Positions 28,763 through 38,384 are shown, counted from the stretch's first letter. The stretch is 64,000 nucleotides of DNA from Trinickia dabaoshanensis (GCF_002879885.1 NZ_PNYA01000035.1:1-64000), one strand, 5' to 3'. Numbers and translations: made by a program. The notes: a model not told the origin generated them from the letters alone.

Positions 28763-30399
28763 GCGATTGCCTCGTTTGCGTCCGCTTCGGGCACTTGCAT
28801 CGATGCCGCGAGCAGCGATTGGGTATAAGGGTGCGTGGGGGCGCGCAAAACATCGAGCGTATCGCCCGATTCGACGATCCGCCCGGACTTCATGACGACG
28901 ACGCGGTGCGCCATCGCTCGCATCACCGCCAGATCGTGCGTAATGAACAGATAGCTGAGACCGTACTTCTTTTGCAGCCGTGTAAGCAACGCCAAAACTT
29001 GCTGCTGTACTGAGACATCGAGCGCGCTCGTCGGTTCGTCGAGTACGAGAAGTTCCGGTTCTACCGCAAGTGCGCGTGCAATGGCAATACGCTGACGCTG
29101 TCCCCCCGAGAATTCGTGGGGATAGCGCGAAGATGCATCGGCCGGCAATCCGACTTCCTCGAGCAGTTCGCGCACGCGCTCGCCGCGTTCTTGCGCGGTG
29201 GACTTCGGTTTATGTACGCGTAGGCCCTCGCCGATGATCTGTTCGATCGTCATGCGCGGCGAAAGCGAGCCGAACGGATCTTGGAACACCACTTGCATCC
29301 GCGCGCACAGCGCGCACCATTCGGCGCTCGACGAACGATAACTGGCGAGCGGCCGTCCGCCCACGCGGATCTGCCCCGCCGCGGCGCGCTGCAAACCGAG
29401 CACGGTGGAGGCGAGCGTCGATTTGCCCGAGCCCGACTCGCCGACGATGCCCACCGTCTCTCCGCGCCGCAATGTCAAATCCACGTCCTGCAACGCGCGA
29501 AACTTCGCGCTGCCGAACAGCGAGCGCAGACCCTTCGCACTCGTCCTGTAGTCGACGGCCAGGCCCTCGATCTCCAGCACGTTCTCCGATTCGGCGACCA
29601 CGGGATCGACGCATCGAACCGGCTCGCTATTGAGCAAGCGCCTCGTGTACGGATGCTGCGGGTTGGCGAACAGCGCTTCGGTCGTGTTCGTTTCCACGAG
29701 CACGCCCTTCTCCATCACCGCTACGCGCTGCGCGAAGCGTCGCACGAGGTTCAGATCGTGCGTGATCAGGAGCACCGCCATGCCGCGATCGGCAGCCTCT
29801 TGTTCCTGTAGCTCGATCAGCAAATCGACGATCTGCTGACGCACCGTCACGTCGAGCGCCGTCGTCGGCTCGTCGGCCAGCAACAAGCGCGGACGGCACG
29901 CGAGCGCCATGGCGATCATCGCGCGCTGACGTTGCCCGCCCGACAACTGGTGCGGGAAGCTGTCGATGCGCCGCTCCGGCTCCGGAATGCCCGTGCGACG
30001 CAGCATTTCGATGCCGCGCGCACGCGCCGCGTTCGGCCGCAGGCCCTCGTGCAGCCGCAGGCTTTCGGCAATCTGCTTACCGACCGTATAAAGCGGGTTG
30101 AGCGCCGTCATCGGCTCTTGAAACACCATCGCGATGTCGGCGCCGCGAATGCCGCGCATCTGCTGCTCCGACTTCGACAGCAAATCCTCGCCTTCGAAGC
30201 AAATGCGGCCCGACAGCGTCGCATGATCCACCAGGCGCAAGATCGACAGCGCCGTCAGGCTCTTACCCGAGCCCGATTCGCCGACGAGGGCCACGCGCTC
30301 GCCGCGTGCAATGGCCAAATTCAATTCGTGCACGCACTTTTTCGCGCCGAAGCTGATCGAAAGATTTTCGATGCTGAGCAAAGGACTGCCGTTCATCAC
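28759..30399 (-). CDS. yejF: Peptide ABC importer ATPase, duplicated (YejF-like)
   Basis: 546 residues containing two complete nucleotide-binding domains: Walker A GESGSGKS in each half, signatures LSGGQRQRAMIAMAL and FSGGQRQRIAIARAL, and Walker B LLLADEPTTALD and LLVLDEPTSALD. The fused OppD/OppF arrangement is that of YejF, the ATPase for the YejAB(E)F peptide/microcin C uptake system. The ATG overlaps the YejE stop. Five overlapping junctions in this operon suggest tight coupling. Confidence 0.9.
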   Translation of the reverse strand: MMNGSPLLSIENLSISFGAKKCVHELNLAIARGERVALVGESGSGKSLTALSILRLVDHATLSGRICFEGEDLLSKSEQQMRGIRGADIAMVFQEPMTALNPLYTVGKQIAESLRLHEGLRPNAARARGIEMLRRTGIPEPERRIDSFPHQLSGGQRQRAMIAMALACRPRLLLADEPTTALDVTVRQQIVDLLIELQEQEAADRGMAVLLITHDLNLVRRFAQRVAVMEKGVLVETNTTEALFANPQHPYTRRLLNSEPVRCVDPVVAESENVLEIEGLAVDYRTSAKGLRSLFGSAKFRALQDVDLTLRRGETVGIVGESGSGKSTLASTVLGLQRAAAGQIRVGGRPLASYRSSSAEWCALCARMQVVFQDPFGSLSPRMTIEQIIGEGLRVHKPKSTAQERGERVRELLEEVGLPADASSRYPHEFSGGQRQRIAIARALAVEPELLVLDEPTSALDVSVQQQVLALLTRLQKKYGLSYLFITHDLAVMRAMAHRVVVMKSGRIVESGDTLDVLRAPTHPYTQSLLAASMQVPEADANEAIA

Positions 30400-31505
30400 T
30401 TCGCCCCTCCGAATGCCGAACCGCGATTGCGGGTATCGAGCGCGTTACGCAGCGCGTCGCCCATGAATGTCAGTAAGAGTAGCGTCACGACGAGCGCCGC
30501 GAACGCCGACACCGAAATCCACCATGCGTCCAGGTTGTTCTTACCCTCTTGCAGCAATTCGCCCAGGCTCGGAGTGGGCGGCGGCACACCCAAGCCGAGA
30601 AAGTCGAGACTCGTCAGCGACAAGATCGCCGCGCTCATGCGAAACGGCAGGAACGTGATGACGGGCGTCAGGCTATTGGGCAGCACATGGCGCCAAATGA
30701 TCTGCCAGTTCGAGAGCCCCATCGTGCGCGCAGCCTTCACGTAGTCGAGCGAACGGTTGCGCAGGAATTCCGCGCGCACGTAATCGGACAGCACGAGCCA
30801 GCCGAACATCGAGAGCAAGACGAACAGCAGCCACAGTGTGGGCTCGAAGATAGACGCGAAAATGATCAGCAAGTACAGATCGGGCATCGAGCTCCAGATC
30901 TCGATGAGCCGCTGGCCGATCAAATCGGTACGGCCGCCGTAAAAGCCCTGCAAGGCACCCGTCAGTACGCCGAAGAACACGCCCGATATCGTCAGCGCCA
31001 GCGCCATCAGCACCGACACGCGGAAGCCGTAGAGCAGACGCGCGAGCACATCGCGTCCGAATTGATCCGTCCCGAGCCAGTTGGACGACGACGGCCGGGC
31101 CGGAAACGGCCGCTCGGCGAAGTAGTCGATCGTGTCGTAGTAGTTGTGGTTCGGCGGATAGATCGCGAAGTTGCCGTTCGACTGGATACGAGACCGGATA
31201 TACGGATCGAGATAGTTCGTCTTGGCGGGGAAATCGCCGCCGAATTGGGTCTCCGGATACGTCTTCACGATCGGAAAGTAATAGTGACCTTGGTAGCGCA
31301 CGACGAGCGGTTTGTCGTTGCACAGCAATTCGCCGACCATACTGATCGCGAACAGCGATACGAAGATCACGAGGCTCCAGTAGCCGAGCCGCTGGCTTTT
31401 GAAGCGCAGCCACGTGCGCCGCCACGGCGAGATCGACGCTACCGGCGCGAGGACCGGCTTAGCGGTCCATGCGGTCGAATTGGATGCGGGGGTCGACGAG
31501 GACAT
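30396..31505 (-). CDS. yejE: Peptide ABC importer permease (YejE-like)
   Basis: 369 residues from the ATG at 31505; an in-frame TTG five codons earlier is less likely. One N-terminal helix (LGYWSLVIFVSLFAISMVGELL) is followed by a large external segment with the YejE landmark LGTDQFGRDVLARLLYGFRVS. BPD_transp_1 helices with the EAA-type loop DYVKAARTMGLSNWQIIWRHVLPNS follow. The coding start lies 47 bp inside the yejB reading frame, so translation is probably coupled. Confidence 0.9.
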   Translation of the reverse strand: MSSSTPASNSTAWTAKPVLAPVASISPWRRTWLRFKSQRLGYWSLVIFVSLFAISMVGELLCNDKPLVVRYQGHYYFPIVKTYPETQFGGDFPAKTNYLDPYIRSRIQSNGNFAIYPPNHNYYDTIDYFAERPFPARPSSSNWLGTDQFGRDVLARLLYGFRVSVLMALALTISGVFFGVLTGALQGFYGGRTDLIGQRLIEIWSSMPDLYLLIIFASIFEPTLWLLFVLLSMFGWLVLSDYVRAEFLRNRSLDYVKAARTMGLSNWQIIWRHVLPNSLTPVITFLPFRMSAAILSLTSLDFLGLGVPPPTPSLGELLQEGKNNLDAWWISVSAFAALVVTLLLLTFMGDALRNALDTRNRGSAFGGAK

Positions 31506-32514
31506 AGCAGACGTCAGCAATGAGTTTGGTTACGAGGCCGATCAGGGTGAACAAGAACAGCGAGCCGAGCACTACGGGGTAGTCGCGGCGTATCACCGAG
31601 TCGTACGAGAGTTGCCCCATGCCGTCGAGCGAGAACAATGTCTCGATCAGCAAGTTACCGTTCAGGAAGGCACCGACGAAGGCAGCGGGCAAACCCGTGA
31701 GCAGCGGAATCGCCGCGTTGCGCAGCACGTGCTTCCACAGCACGTCGCGCTCGGGTGCTCCCTTCGCGCGGGCCGTCAGAACGTACTGCCGGCCGATCTC
31801 CTCGAGGAACGTGTTCTTCGTGAGAATCGTGACGATCGCGAAATTGCCGACGACCGATGCCGTGACGGGCAGCACCATGTGCCACAGATAATCGAGCACC
31901 TTGCCGATCGTGCTGAGATCGTCGAAGTTATCGGACGTGAGGCCGCGCATCGGGAAAACGTCCCAGAACGTCCCGCCGCCGAACAGCATCAAGAGCAGCA
32001 CGCCCAAAACGAAGCCGGGAATCGCATAACCGATCAGCACGAGCACGCTCGTGACCGTATCGAAGCGCGAGCCGTTACGCACCGCCTTGGCAATCCCGAG
32101 CGGCACCGAGACGGCGTAGGTGAGGATGATCGTCCATAGCCCGAGCGATATGGAGACCGGCAGCTTCTCCTTGATCACGCCCCAGACGCTTTCGTGCTGG
32201 AAGTACGATTGGCCGAGATCGAACGTGGCGTAGCTCTTGAGCATCATGAAGTAGCGCGTGAGCGGCGGCTTGTCGAAGCCGAACTGCTTCTTGATTTGCT
32301 CGATCTGCTGCGGATCGACGCCTTGGCTCGCGTGATAACCGCCGCCACCGCCGCCGCCGTCGCCGCCGTGGTTCGAGCGGCCGTGACGCAACTGGGTGAC
32401 CATTTGCTCAACCGGCCCGCCGGGGACGAACTGAGTGACGACGAACGTCACCGTGACGACCCCGATCACCGTCGGAATCATCAATAGCAGACGTCTGAGG
32501 ATGTAGGCAAACAT
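31459..32514 (-). CDS. yejB: Peptide ABC importer permease (YejB-like)
   Basis: 351 residues with the OppB-type N-terminus (AYILRRLLLMIPTVIGVVTVTF), TQFVPGGPVEQMV, and the EAA loop with YVLTARAKGAPERDVLWKHVLRNAAIPLL. An unusual glycine-rich insertion (GGDGGGGGGGYHASQG) lies near residues 50-66, between the first helix and the substrate-facing region; it is encoded by a GCC-rich tract at about 32,340-32,370. It is the second gene of the operon, 24 bp after yejA. Confidence 0.9.
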   Translation of the reverse strand: MFAYILRRLLLMIPTVIGVVTVTFVVTQFVPGGPVEQMVTQLRHGRSNHGGDGGGGGGGYHASQGVDPQQIEQIKKQFGFDKPPLTRYFMMLKSYATFDLGQSYFQHESVWGVIKEKLPVSISLGLWTIILTYAVSVPLGIAKAVRNGSRFDTVTSVLVLIGYAIPGFVLGVLLLMLFGGGTFWDVFPMRGLTSDNFDDLSTIGKVLDYLWHMVLPVTASVVGNFAIVTILTKNTFLEEIGRQYVLTARAKGAPERDVLWKHVLRNAAIPLLTGLPAAFVGAFLNGNLLIETLFSLDGMGQLSYDSVIRRDYPVVLGSLFLFTLIGLVTKLIADVCYVLVDPRIQFDRMDR

Positions 32515-32538
32515 AGGACTCCTTGATACCTCGATGTC

Positions 32539-34398
32539 TCAGTGCGCCGCGGCCGGAGCCGAGGTCTTGACCGCCGCCGCGCCCTGCGGTCGCTGAAACC
32601 AGTAATCGATGACCAAATCCTCGGATTGGAACGTATCCGGGGTTACGCTTGGATGCCCGATCGTCGCTTTATGGGCAATCCGGGCGTTGCGCTCGTAGTA
32701 CATCGGGACCTCGTAATACTCGTTGATCAAGACCCGGTCGAGCGCGTGGGTGGCCGTCTCGAGATCGTCGAGATTCGTCGCGGAGACCGTCGCATGCACG
32801 AGCGCGTCGACTGCTTTGGAACGAACGCCCGGATAGTTCTCCGAGCCCACTTCCGATGCCGCCTTACTCGTGAAGCGGCGCTCGAGTTCGATGCCCGGGA
32901 TGGTCACCAGCGGGTAGATGTACGTCGTCATGTCGAACTGGAAATTATCGAGCCGCTTTTGATAAAGCGCGCTGTCGATCTCCCGGATATGCGCATCGAT
33001 ACCGAGCGTTTGCAGGGCCTGCGTATAAGGGATGATCAAGCGATCCATGCCCGGCTCGTCGTCCATGATCTCGATCTTCATCGGCTCGCCGGCCGCGTTG
33101 CGCAGCGCGCCGTCGCGATAGTGCCAGCCGGCTTCGCTCAGTAGCTGGCGCGCTTTGACCAGATTGGCGCGCAGCGAACCCGGCGGCTTCGTGCCCGGTT
33201 GCTTCACCATCGGTCCGAACACTTCGGGCGGCAGTTGCGCGCGGAACGGCTCGAGCAGCTTCAGCTCTTTCTCGCTCGGCATACCGGTCGCACCGAAGGG
33301 ACTTGCGTCCCAGTAGCTGTTCAGGCGCGTATAGATGCCGTAGAACATCATCCGGTTCATCCAGTCGTAATCGAACGCGAGCGCCAGCGCGTGGCGTACG
33401 CGCCGATCCTGGAATTCGGGCTTGCGCGTGTTGATCATGAAGCTTTGCATCTGCGCCGGCCCGTAGGGGAACGTCTCTTTCTTCAGCAAACCATTGTCGA
33501 AGTTCTTGCCGACGTACTTGCGCGCCCATTGCGTCGAGCTGTACTCGCGATCGACGTCGTCGTTACCGGCCTTGAACGCTTCGAGCTTCGTGTACTGGTC
33601 CAGATACAGCTTGAACACGATGCGATCGAAGTGAAACATGCCACGGCGCGACGGCAAATCGGCCGCCCAATAGTTCGGATTGCGCCGATAGATGATCTCT
33701 TTGCTGTTCTTGCGCTGCTCGACGAGATACGCGCCGCTTGCGATCGGTGGATCGACGGCGATCTGATCGAACGGCAAGCGCTTGCCGTTCGGCTGCACGC
33801 CCCATTTAGGCGAGAAAATCGGCAAATCGCCGGCGATCAACGGCGCGGCGCGCGAATTGTCGACGAAGTCGAAGCGAACCGTCGACCGATCGATCACGGT
33901 CGCACGCTTCAATTCGGAGAACTGCGAAGAGACCGTCGGCGAGGCTAGCGGGCTTTTCAGCGTATCGAACGAGTACTTGACGTCGGCTGCCGTGATCGGA
34001 TCGCCGTTAGAGAAACGCGCCTTCGGATTGATATGGAACGTCGCCGACAAACCGTCGGGCGCCACTTCCACATCGTCCGCGATCAGCGGATATTCCGATG
34101 CCAGTTCATCCCAGCTACGCTGCATGAGCGTATCGAACATGAGGTTTCTGACGTCGGGTGCCGGCTGGCCGCGCACGACGAACGGATTGAGCGAATCGTA
34201 GCTTTGCGACTGATCGTAATTTTGAAATTTGAGCGTTCCCGTATTGGGCGCATCGGGATCCGCATAATCGAAATGCGTGAAATTCGGCGGATATTTTAAA
34301 TTGCCGAATTGCGCGATCGCGGGTTGGGCCTGCGCGCCGATCGCGAACGCCAGCCCGAACGCCGTCGCGAACGCCAGGCGAAACATTGAAGGTCTCAT
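32539..34398 (-). CDS. yejA: Peptide ABC importer substrate-binding protein (YejA-like)
   Basis: 619 residues: a signal peptide (hydrophobic MFRLAFATAFGLAFAIGAQA) and then an SBP_bac_5 extracellular solute-binding domain (FKNGDPITAADVKYSFDTL-like FSNGDPITAADV, PEFQDRRVRHALALAFDYDWMN). The length is close to E. coli YejA. It is the first gene of the importer/protease operon and would capture oligopeptides, possibly peptide antibiotics, in the periplasm. The exact ATG (34398 or 34386) is not settled by ribosome-site spacing. Confidence 0.9.
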   Translation of the reverse strand: MRPSMFRLAFATAFGLAFAIGAQAQPAIAQFGNLKYPPNFTHFDYADPDAPNTGTLKFQNYDQSQSYDSLNPFVVRGQPAPDVRNLMFDTLMQRSWDELASEYPLIADDVEVAPDGLSATFHINPKARFSNGDPITAADVKYSFDTLKSPLASPTVSSQFSELKRATVIDRSTVRFDFVDNSRAAPLIAGDLPIFSPKWGVQPNGKRLPFDQIAVDPPIASGAYLVEQRKNSKEIIYRRNPNYWAADLPSRRGMFHFDRIVFKLYLDQYTKLEAFKAGNDDVDREYSSTQWARKYVGKNFDNGLLKKETFPYGPAQMQSFMINTRKPEFQDRRVRHALALAFDYDWMNRMMFYGIYTRLNSYWDASPFGATGMPSEKELKLLEPFRAQLPPEVFGPMVKQPGTKPPGSLRANLVKARQLLSEAGWHYRDGALRNAAGEPMKIEIMDDEPGMDRLIIPYTQALQTLGIDAHIREIDSALYQKRLDNFQFDMTTYIYPLVTIPGIELERRFTSKAASEVGSENYPGVRSKAVDALVHATVSATNLDDLETATHALDRVLINEYYEVPMYYERNARIAHKATIGHPSVTPDTFQSEDLVIDYWFQRPQGAAAVKTSAPAAAH

Positions 34399-34523
34399 CT
34401 TCCCAGTACGGGTGGACGCACGCCGGAACGCACCGGCGCGCCATTCATCGGAGCGGTAGGGCTGAAAACGCGGGCCGTCGCGGGCAACGCCTGCCGCACG
34501 ACGGCCGCACCCCTAGCGCCGCC

Positions 34524-35729
34524 TCACTTCGACGCTACCAGCAACCAGAGCTGAGCCAAATCGCTCGACCCGTCGGTGCCCTTTACCACGCGCAATGCCT
34601 GTACGGCGCGCGCCTTTTGTCCGGCTATGTAATAAGCGATGCCTAAATGCAATTGCGCTTGATCGGCATGATCGAGCCCGCCCTTTGCAATCGCCGCTTC
34701 CATCGTTGAAATGCCTTCCTTGGCTTTACCTGCGAAGACGAGATTGAAACCCTGGTCCACGGGAGCCACCGGATTGTCTTTATCGACGCCCGCCGCCGCA
34801 CGCTTGGCGGCCAGCGCTTGCAGGCGCTTCTCACGCTCGGCTTGCGCATCATGGCCGAGCACGCCGGACGAAAACCCTTGGTCGATGACTTGCTTGGCTT
34901 CGGCCGGCGTGCCGGCGACGAGCGCAAGCTGCGTCATCTCCATGTAATCGTCCACGCTCGTGAGCGAACCGGTGGCACGACGCAGGCGATAAGTATCGAT
35001 GTCGAGACGCGACGAATAGCCGGGCTTGTTGCGAATCGCCGTGAACAGGTCGTCCCAATACGATTGCTTCGGGTGATACGCCACGAGCTTTTCGAGCGCG
35101 CCGCGATACGAGGCATCGTCCTTCACGCGTTGCGCGCAGGTACCGAGCAATTGCAGTTGCGATTCGTCGGGCGTGCGGCCCGCGCGCACATCGCCGTCGA
35201 CGGACGGCTTGAGCAGCTTGACGACGTTGCCGCAATCGTTCGAGAGGTAATACGACTGCACGAGCAGCGTGCGCATTTGCGGATCGGTGCCGCCCGCTTT
35301 CAAATAGCGCTGAGCAACCGAAACGGCGCGGGCATAGTTATGCTGCTGAAAATACACGCCGGCCAGCGTGGCCGTCACGCGCTGTTCGTCTTCGCCCTTC
35401 AACTGTCCGCCGGACAGCAGTCCCTCGTAGGCTTGCGCCGCCGTACCGGTGTCGCCGGCCGCCATAGCCGCGGCGCCACGCATTTCCTCGACCATGTACG
35501 TTTCGTACGGCGTCTTGTTCGGCACGGCCGCGGCTTGCGCGATCTTGCCGAGCGCGTCCTTGTACTTGTGCGCGCGATAGAGCGTTTGCGCGTCGTTCAA
35601 AGGCTTACCCACTTCGGGGCGCAGCGTGTCGGCCGCGAAGGTGGCATTGGGGGCCGCCGCCAGCATGAAAAACGCGCAGCCGGCCGCCGCGAGTGCGGCG
35701 TGCTTGAACCGTCGATGGATCGTTCGCAT
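34524..35729 (-). CDS. Secreted TPR-repeat protein of the TonB operon
   Basis: 401 residues from the ATG at 35729, which has AGGAAG five bases upstream. A signal peptide (AALAAAGCAFFMLAAAPNATFA) precedes TPR-like helical pairs (AQTLYRAHKYKDALGKIAQA; VYFQQHNYARAVSVAQRYL; HLGIAYYIAGQKARAVQALR). It is the last gene after tonB-exbB-exbD-exbD. Similar periplasmic TPR proteins occur beside TonB systems in proteobacteria, perhaps as scaffolds; its precise role is unknown. Confidence 0.8.
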   Translation of the reverse strand: MRTIHRRFKHAALAAAGCAFFMLAAAPNATFAADTLRPEVGKPLNDAQTLYRAHKYKDALGKIAQAAAVPNKTPYETYMVEEMRGAAAMAAGDTGTAAQAYEGLLSGGQLKGEDEQRVTATLAGVYFQQHNYARAVSVAQRYLKAGGTDPQMRTLLVQSYYLSNDCGNVVKLLKPSVDGDVRAGRTPDESQLQLLGTCAQRVKDDASYRGALEKLVAYHPKQSYWDDLFTAIRNKPGYSSRLDIDTYRLRRATGSLTSVDDYMEMTQLALVAGTPAEAKQVIDQGFSSGVLGHDAQAEREKRLQALAAKRAAAGVDKDNPVAPVDQGFNLVFAGKAKEGISTMEAAIAKGGLDHADQAQLHLGIAYYIAGQKARAVQALRVVKGTDGSSDLAQLWLLVASK

Positions 35730-35739
35730 TGCCACTTCC

Positions 35740-36171
35740 TTATTGCATGTATTGCTCATTGCCGATCAAACCGATCTTCGTCGCGCCCACGCGTTGCGCC
35801 GCGGCCATGACTTCCGCCACGTCCTTGTAAGGTACGAGCTTGTTAGGCCGGACGTGAATCTCGTCTTGCACGGGTTCGGCCGCCACTTGGGCGAGCTTCG
35901 ATTCGAGCGTGGCCTTGTCCGGAATCGGCGCGCCGTTCCAGGTCATGGTTCCGTCGAAATCGATGTCGATCTGCACGACGGTCGGCTGAACCGTTTGCGG
36001 CGGCGGATTGCCGACCGGCAAATTCATCTTCACGGCGTGCATCTGAATCGGAATCGTGATGATCAGCATGATCAGCAACACGAGCATCACGTCGATCAAC
36101 GGCGTCGTGTTGATGTCGACCATCACTTCCGGTTCGCCGCCGCCGCCACCCGAGGGTACATTCATTCCCAT
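35740..36171 (-). CDS. exbD: ExbD-family protein (second copy)
   Basis: 143 residues: a Gly-rich start, one transmembrane helix with the proton-path Asp in INTTPLIDVMLVLLIMLIIT, then a periplasmic domain with HVRPNKLVPYKDVAEVMAAAQRVG. The start at 36171 is preferred to an upstream in-frame codon because of GGGGAA at suitable spacing. It forms, with ExbB and the other ExbD, the motor that energises TonB. Two ExbD genes in tandem are seen in some TonB loci such as that of Xanthomonas. Confidence 0.88.
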   Translation of the reverse strand: MGMNVPSGGGGGEPEVMVDINTTPLIDVMLVLLIMLIITIPIQMHAVKMNLPVGNPPPQTVQPTVVQIDIDFDGTMTWNGAPIPDKATLESKLAQVAAEPVQDEIHVRPNKLVPYKDVAEVMAAAQRVGATKIGLIGNEQYMQ

Positions 36172-36234
36172 AATTCGTTCCCCTGTCGACCTGAACGAGT
36201 GCGCGAGCGCCCCGTTCAAGTCCGATGCAAAGCC

Positions 36235-36657
36235 CTAGCCGCCGCGCGCGGGCGGTTCGGTGATAAACGACACCTTGGCGATGCCGGCGCGTTCGCAATC
36301 GGTGATCACGCGCCCGATGAACTCATAGCGCGTGTTCTGATCGCCGCGCACGTGGATCTCGGGCTGCGGCTGCATCGCCGACACCGTCTTGAGCTTCGTG
36401 AGCAGCGTCGGACCATCGACGTGCGATTCGTTCCAGAAGAAGTCGCCGTCCTTGTTGACTGCGATTTCGATGCTCTTCGGCGTCGTTTGCAGCGGATGCA
36501 CCGTTTCCTTGGGCAACTGCAACGGCACCGTGTGCGTGACGACCGGGATGGTGATCAAGAAGATGATCAACAGCACGAGCATCACGTCGACGAGCGGCGT
36601 AGTGTTAATGGCGGCGATGACTTCGTCGTCGTCCTCGCCCCCAACGCTCATGGCCAT
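36235..36657 (-). CDS. exbD: ExbD-family protein (first copy)
   Basis: 140 residues with the single helix AAINTTPLVDVMLVLLIIFLIT carrying the conserved Asp. The C-terminal domain includes EIHVRGDQNTRYEFIGRVITDCERAGIAKVSFITEP. It is distinct in sequence from the neighbouring exbD, especially in the periplasmic part (KETVHPLQTTPKS). It lies 28 bp downstream of exbB, in the same operon. Confidence 0.9.
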   Translation of the reverse strand: MAMSVGGEDDDEVIAAINTTPLVDVMLVLLIIFLITIPVVTHTVPLQLPKETVHPLQTTPKSIEIAVNKDGDFFWNESHVDGPTLLTKLKTVSAMQPQPEIHVRGDQNTRYEFIGRVITDCERAGIAKVSFITEPPARGG

Positions 36658-36685
36658 GGTGGACCTCGCTTAACGGGAACGGAGA

Positions 36686-37594
36686 TTACTGAACGAGCGA
36701 CGCGGCGCGATTTGCCGCACGCGCTTGACGCTTGCCGCCGGCGAGCAGAACCGTGTGGAGCTGGGCGCCGAAGGCACGCACGCGCTCCATCACCGACTTG
36801 TTGCGGCGAACGAGGAAGTTGTAGCCGAGCACGGCCGGAACTGCCACCGCCAGACCGATCGCCGTCATGATCAGCGCTTCGCCCACGGGGCCCGCCACCT
36901 TGTCGATCGATGCTTGGCCGGCGATACCGATCGCCGTCAGCGCGTGATAGATACCCCAGACCGTACCGAACAGACCGACGAACGGCGCGGTGGAGCCGAC
37001 GGTCGCGAGGAAGGCGAGGCCGTCTTGCAGGCGGTTCGACACGTTCGTGATCGCGCGTTCGACGGAAACGTCGATCCACGTGTTGCGATCCACGGCTTCG
37101 AGCAGCGCTTCGTCATGGTGCTCGCCGGCTTCGATCGCCGTTTCGGCGATGAAGCGGAACGGCGACGATTCGTCGAGTTGCTTGGCGCCGTCGGCCAGCG
37201 AGGGCGCGGTCCACAGTTGCTCGTCGGCCGCCTTGGCGCGGCGGTTGGCACGGAATTGCTCGAAGAACTTCGTGATCATGATGTACCAGCTACCCATCGA
37301 CATGATCACGAGCAAGATCAGCACGAAACGCGCGACGAAGTCGCCGTTCTTCCACAAAGCGCCGAGGCCGTACGGGTTGTTGACCGTCTCGGTTGCGGCC
37401 GGAGCCGGCGGCGGCACCGGTTGATCGGCTGCGGGTGCGGCGGCTTGCGGTGCGGCGGCCGTAGCCGTCGTGGCCGATGCGGTGGCTGCCGTGTCGCTCG
37501 CTTGCGCGTAGGCGAATTGCGGCAGGACGGTGCTGGTTGCGGCCAGGGCGATCAGCGTGGTGGTAGCCAGTGCGGCGAGGGAACGCTTATTCAT
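36686..37594 (-). CDS. exbB: ExbB/MotA-TolQ-family proton channel protein
   Basis: 302 residues. The N-terminus (MNKRSLAALATTTLIALAAT) is a cleavable-looking signal followed by an Ala/Pro-rich linker, as in the long-form ExbB proteins of beta-proteobacteria. Three membrane helices follow, with the channel segment ATVGSTAPFVGLFGTVWGIYHAL and GEALIMTAIGLAVAVPAVLGYN. It forms the inner-membrane motor with the two ExbD proteins and TonB. Confidence 0.92.
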   Translation of the reverse strand: MNKRSLAALATTTLIALAATSTVLPQFAYAQASDTAATASATTATAAAPQAAAPAADQPVPPPAPAATETVNNPYGLGALWKNGDFVARFVLILLVIMSMGSWYIMITKFFEQFRANRRAKAADEQLWTAPSLADGAKQLDESSPFRFIAETAIEAGEHHDEALLEAVDRNTWIDVSVERAITNVSNRLQDGLAFLATVGSTAPFVGLFGTVWGIYHALTAIGIAGQASIDKVAGPVGEALIMTAIGLAVAVPAVLGYNFLVRRNKSVMERVRAFGAQLHTVLLAGGKRQARAANRAASLVQ

Positions 37595-37688
37595 AATCTG
37601 CTCCAGTTCAGTTCAATCGTTGAACTTGTGAAACCTGTTGTACTTGTGTCGCTCGTTTGCGTAGGTCCGTCGATGCCCAACACTCAAT

Positions 37689-38384
37689 TTAGTTGAGGTT
37701 GAACGAAAACGGCACTTGCACTCGAACGGCTTGACCTTGTGAGATGCAGCTGAATCGCTTGACCGCTTTGAACGCCGCGTTATCGAGGCTGTCGTGATCC
37801 GACGACTTCGCCACGCGTTCGTTCGTGATGTGGCCCTGCGGGTCGACCGTGAATTCGATGAGCACGTCACCCGTATCGCCGTTTTCCTGCGCTTCCTGCG
37901 GATACGCGATCGATCCTCGAACTTGATCCGAATTCGGACACACTACGCCGACTTCCGTATGCACGACGGGTTTCGGCGGTGCCGGCGGTGCCGGAGCCAA
38001 TACCGGCGCCGACTGCACGGGCGTCGCTTGATGCGCGATGGTGGCTTGCGGCGGCGCTTGCACCGGCACTTCGGGCGGCGGCACGAACGGCGGAGGCGGC
38101 GGCGCGAACTTCGGCGGCGGCAGTTGCACGGGCGGCAACGGCGGCGGCGGAGGCGGTTTCACCGGCTCGATGATCTTCGTTTCGATCGGATGTTGGATAA
38201 CGTGCACGACCTTCGTTGCGAGGCCGTTCAGCAGTGCGTACACGAGCACGATGTGCAGCGCGATGACGACTGCGATCCCGCCGAAGCGGCGGACGGGATT
38301 TTGCTGCTTTCGCCCGAACTCGCGTGGGCGACCTGACCATGCCATCCCGGATGCTGCACCGGGCGATTGTCCTTCCACTTTCAT
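37689..38384 (-). CDS. tonB: TonB energy transducer
   Basis: 231 residues from the ATG at 38384. A basic N-terminus precedes one transmembrane helix (GGIAVVIALHIVLVYALLNGLA), then a Pro-rich periplasmic spacer (KPPPPPPLPPVQLPPPKF). The C-terminal TonB domain has YPQEAQENGDTGDVLIEFTVDPQG and SLDNAAFKAVKRFSC. It heads the tonB-exbB-exbD-exbD-TPR operon and lies just downstream of a TonB-dependent receptor that it probably energises. Confidence 0.9.
   Translation of the reverse strand: MKVEGQSPGAASGMAWSGRPREFGRKQQNPVRRFGGIAVVIALHIVLVYALLNGLATKVVHVIQHPIETKIIEPVKPPPPPPLPPVQLPPPKFAPPPPPFVPPPEVPVQAPPQATIAHQATPVQSAPVLAPAPPAPPKPVVHTEVGVVCPNSDQVRGSIAYPQEAQENGDTGDVLIEFTVDPQGHITNERVAKSSDHDSLDNAAFKAVKRFSCISQGQAVRVQVPFSFNLN

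Noticed and set aside
37900-38180. Repeat-like GGC/GCC-rich tract considered as a tandem repeat
   Set aside because: It encodes the proline-rich spacer of TonB and is explained by protein composition.
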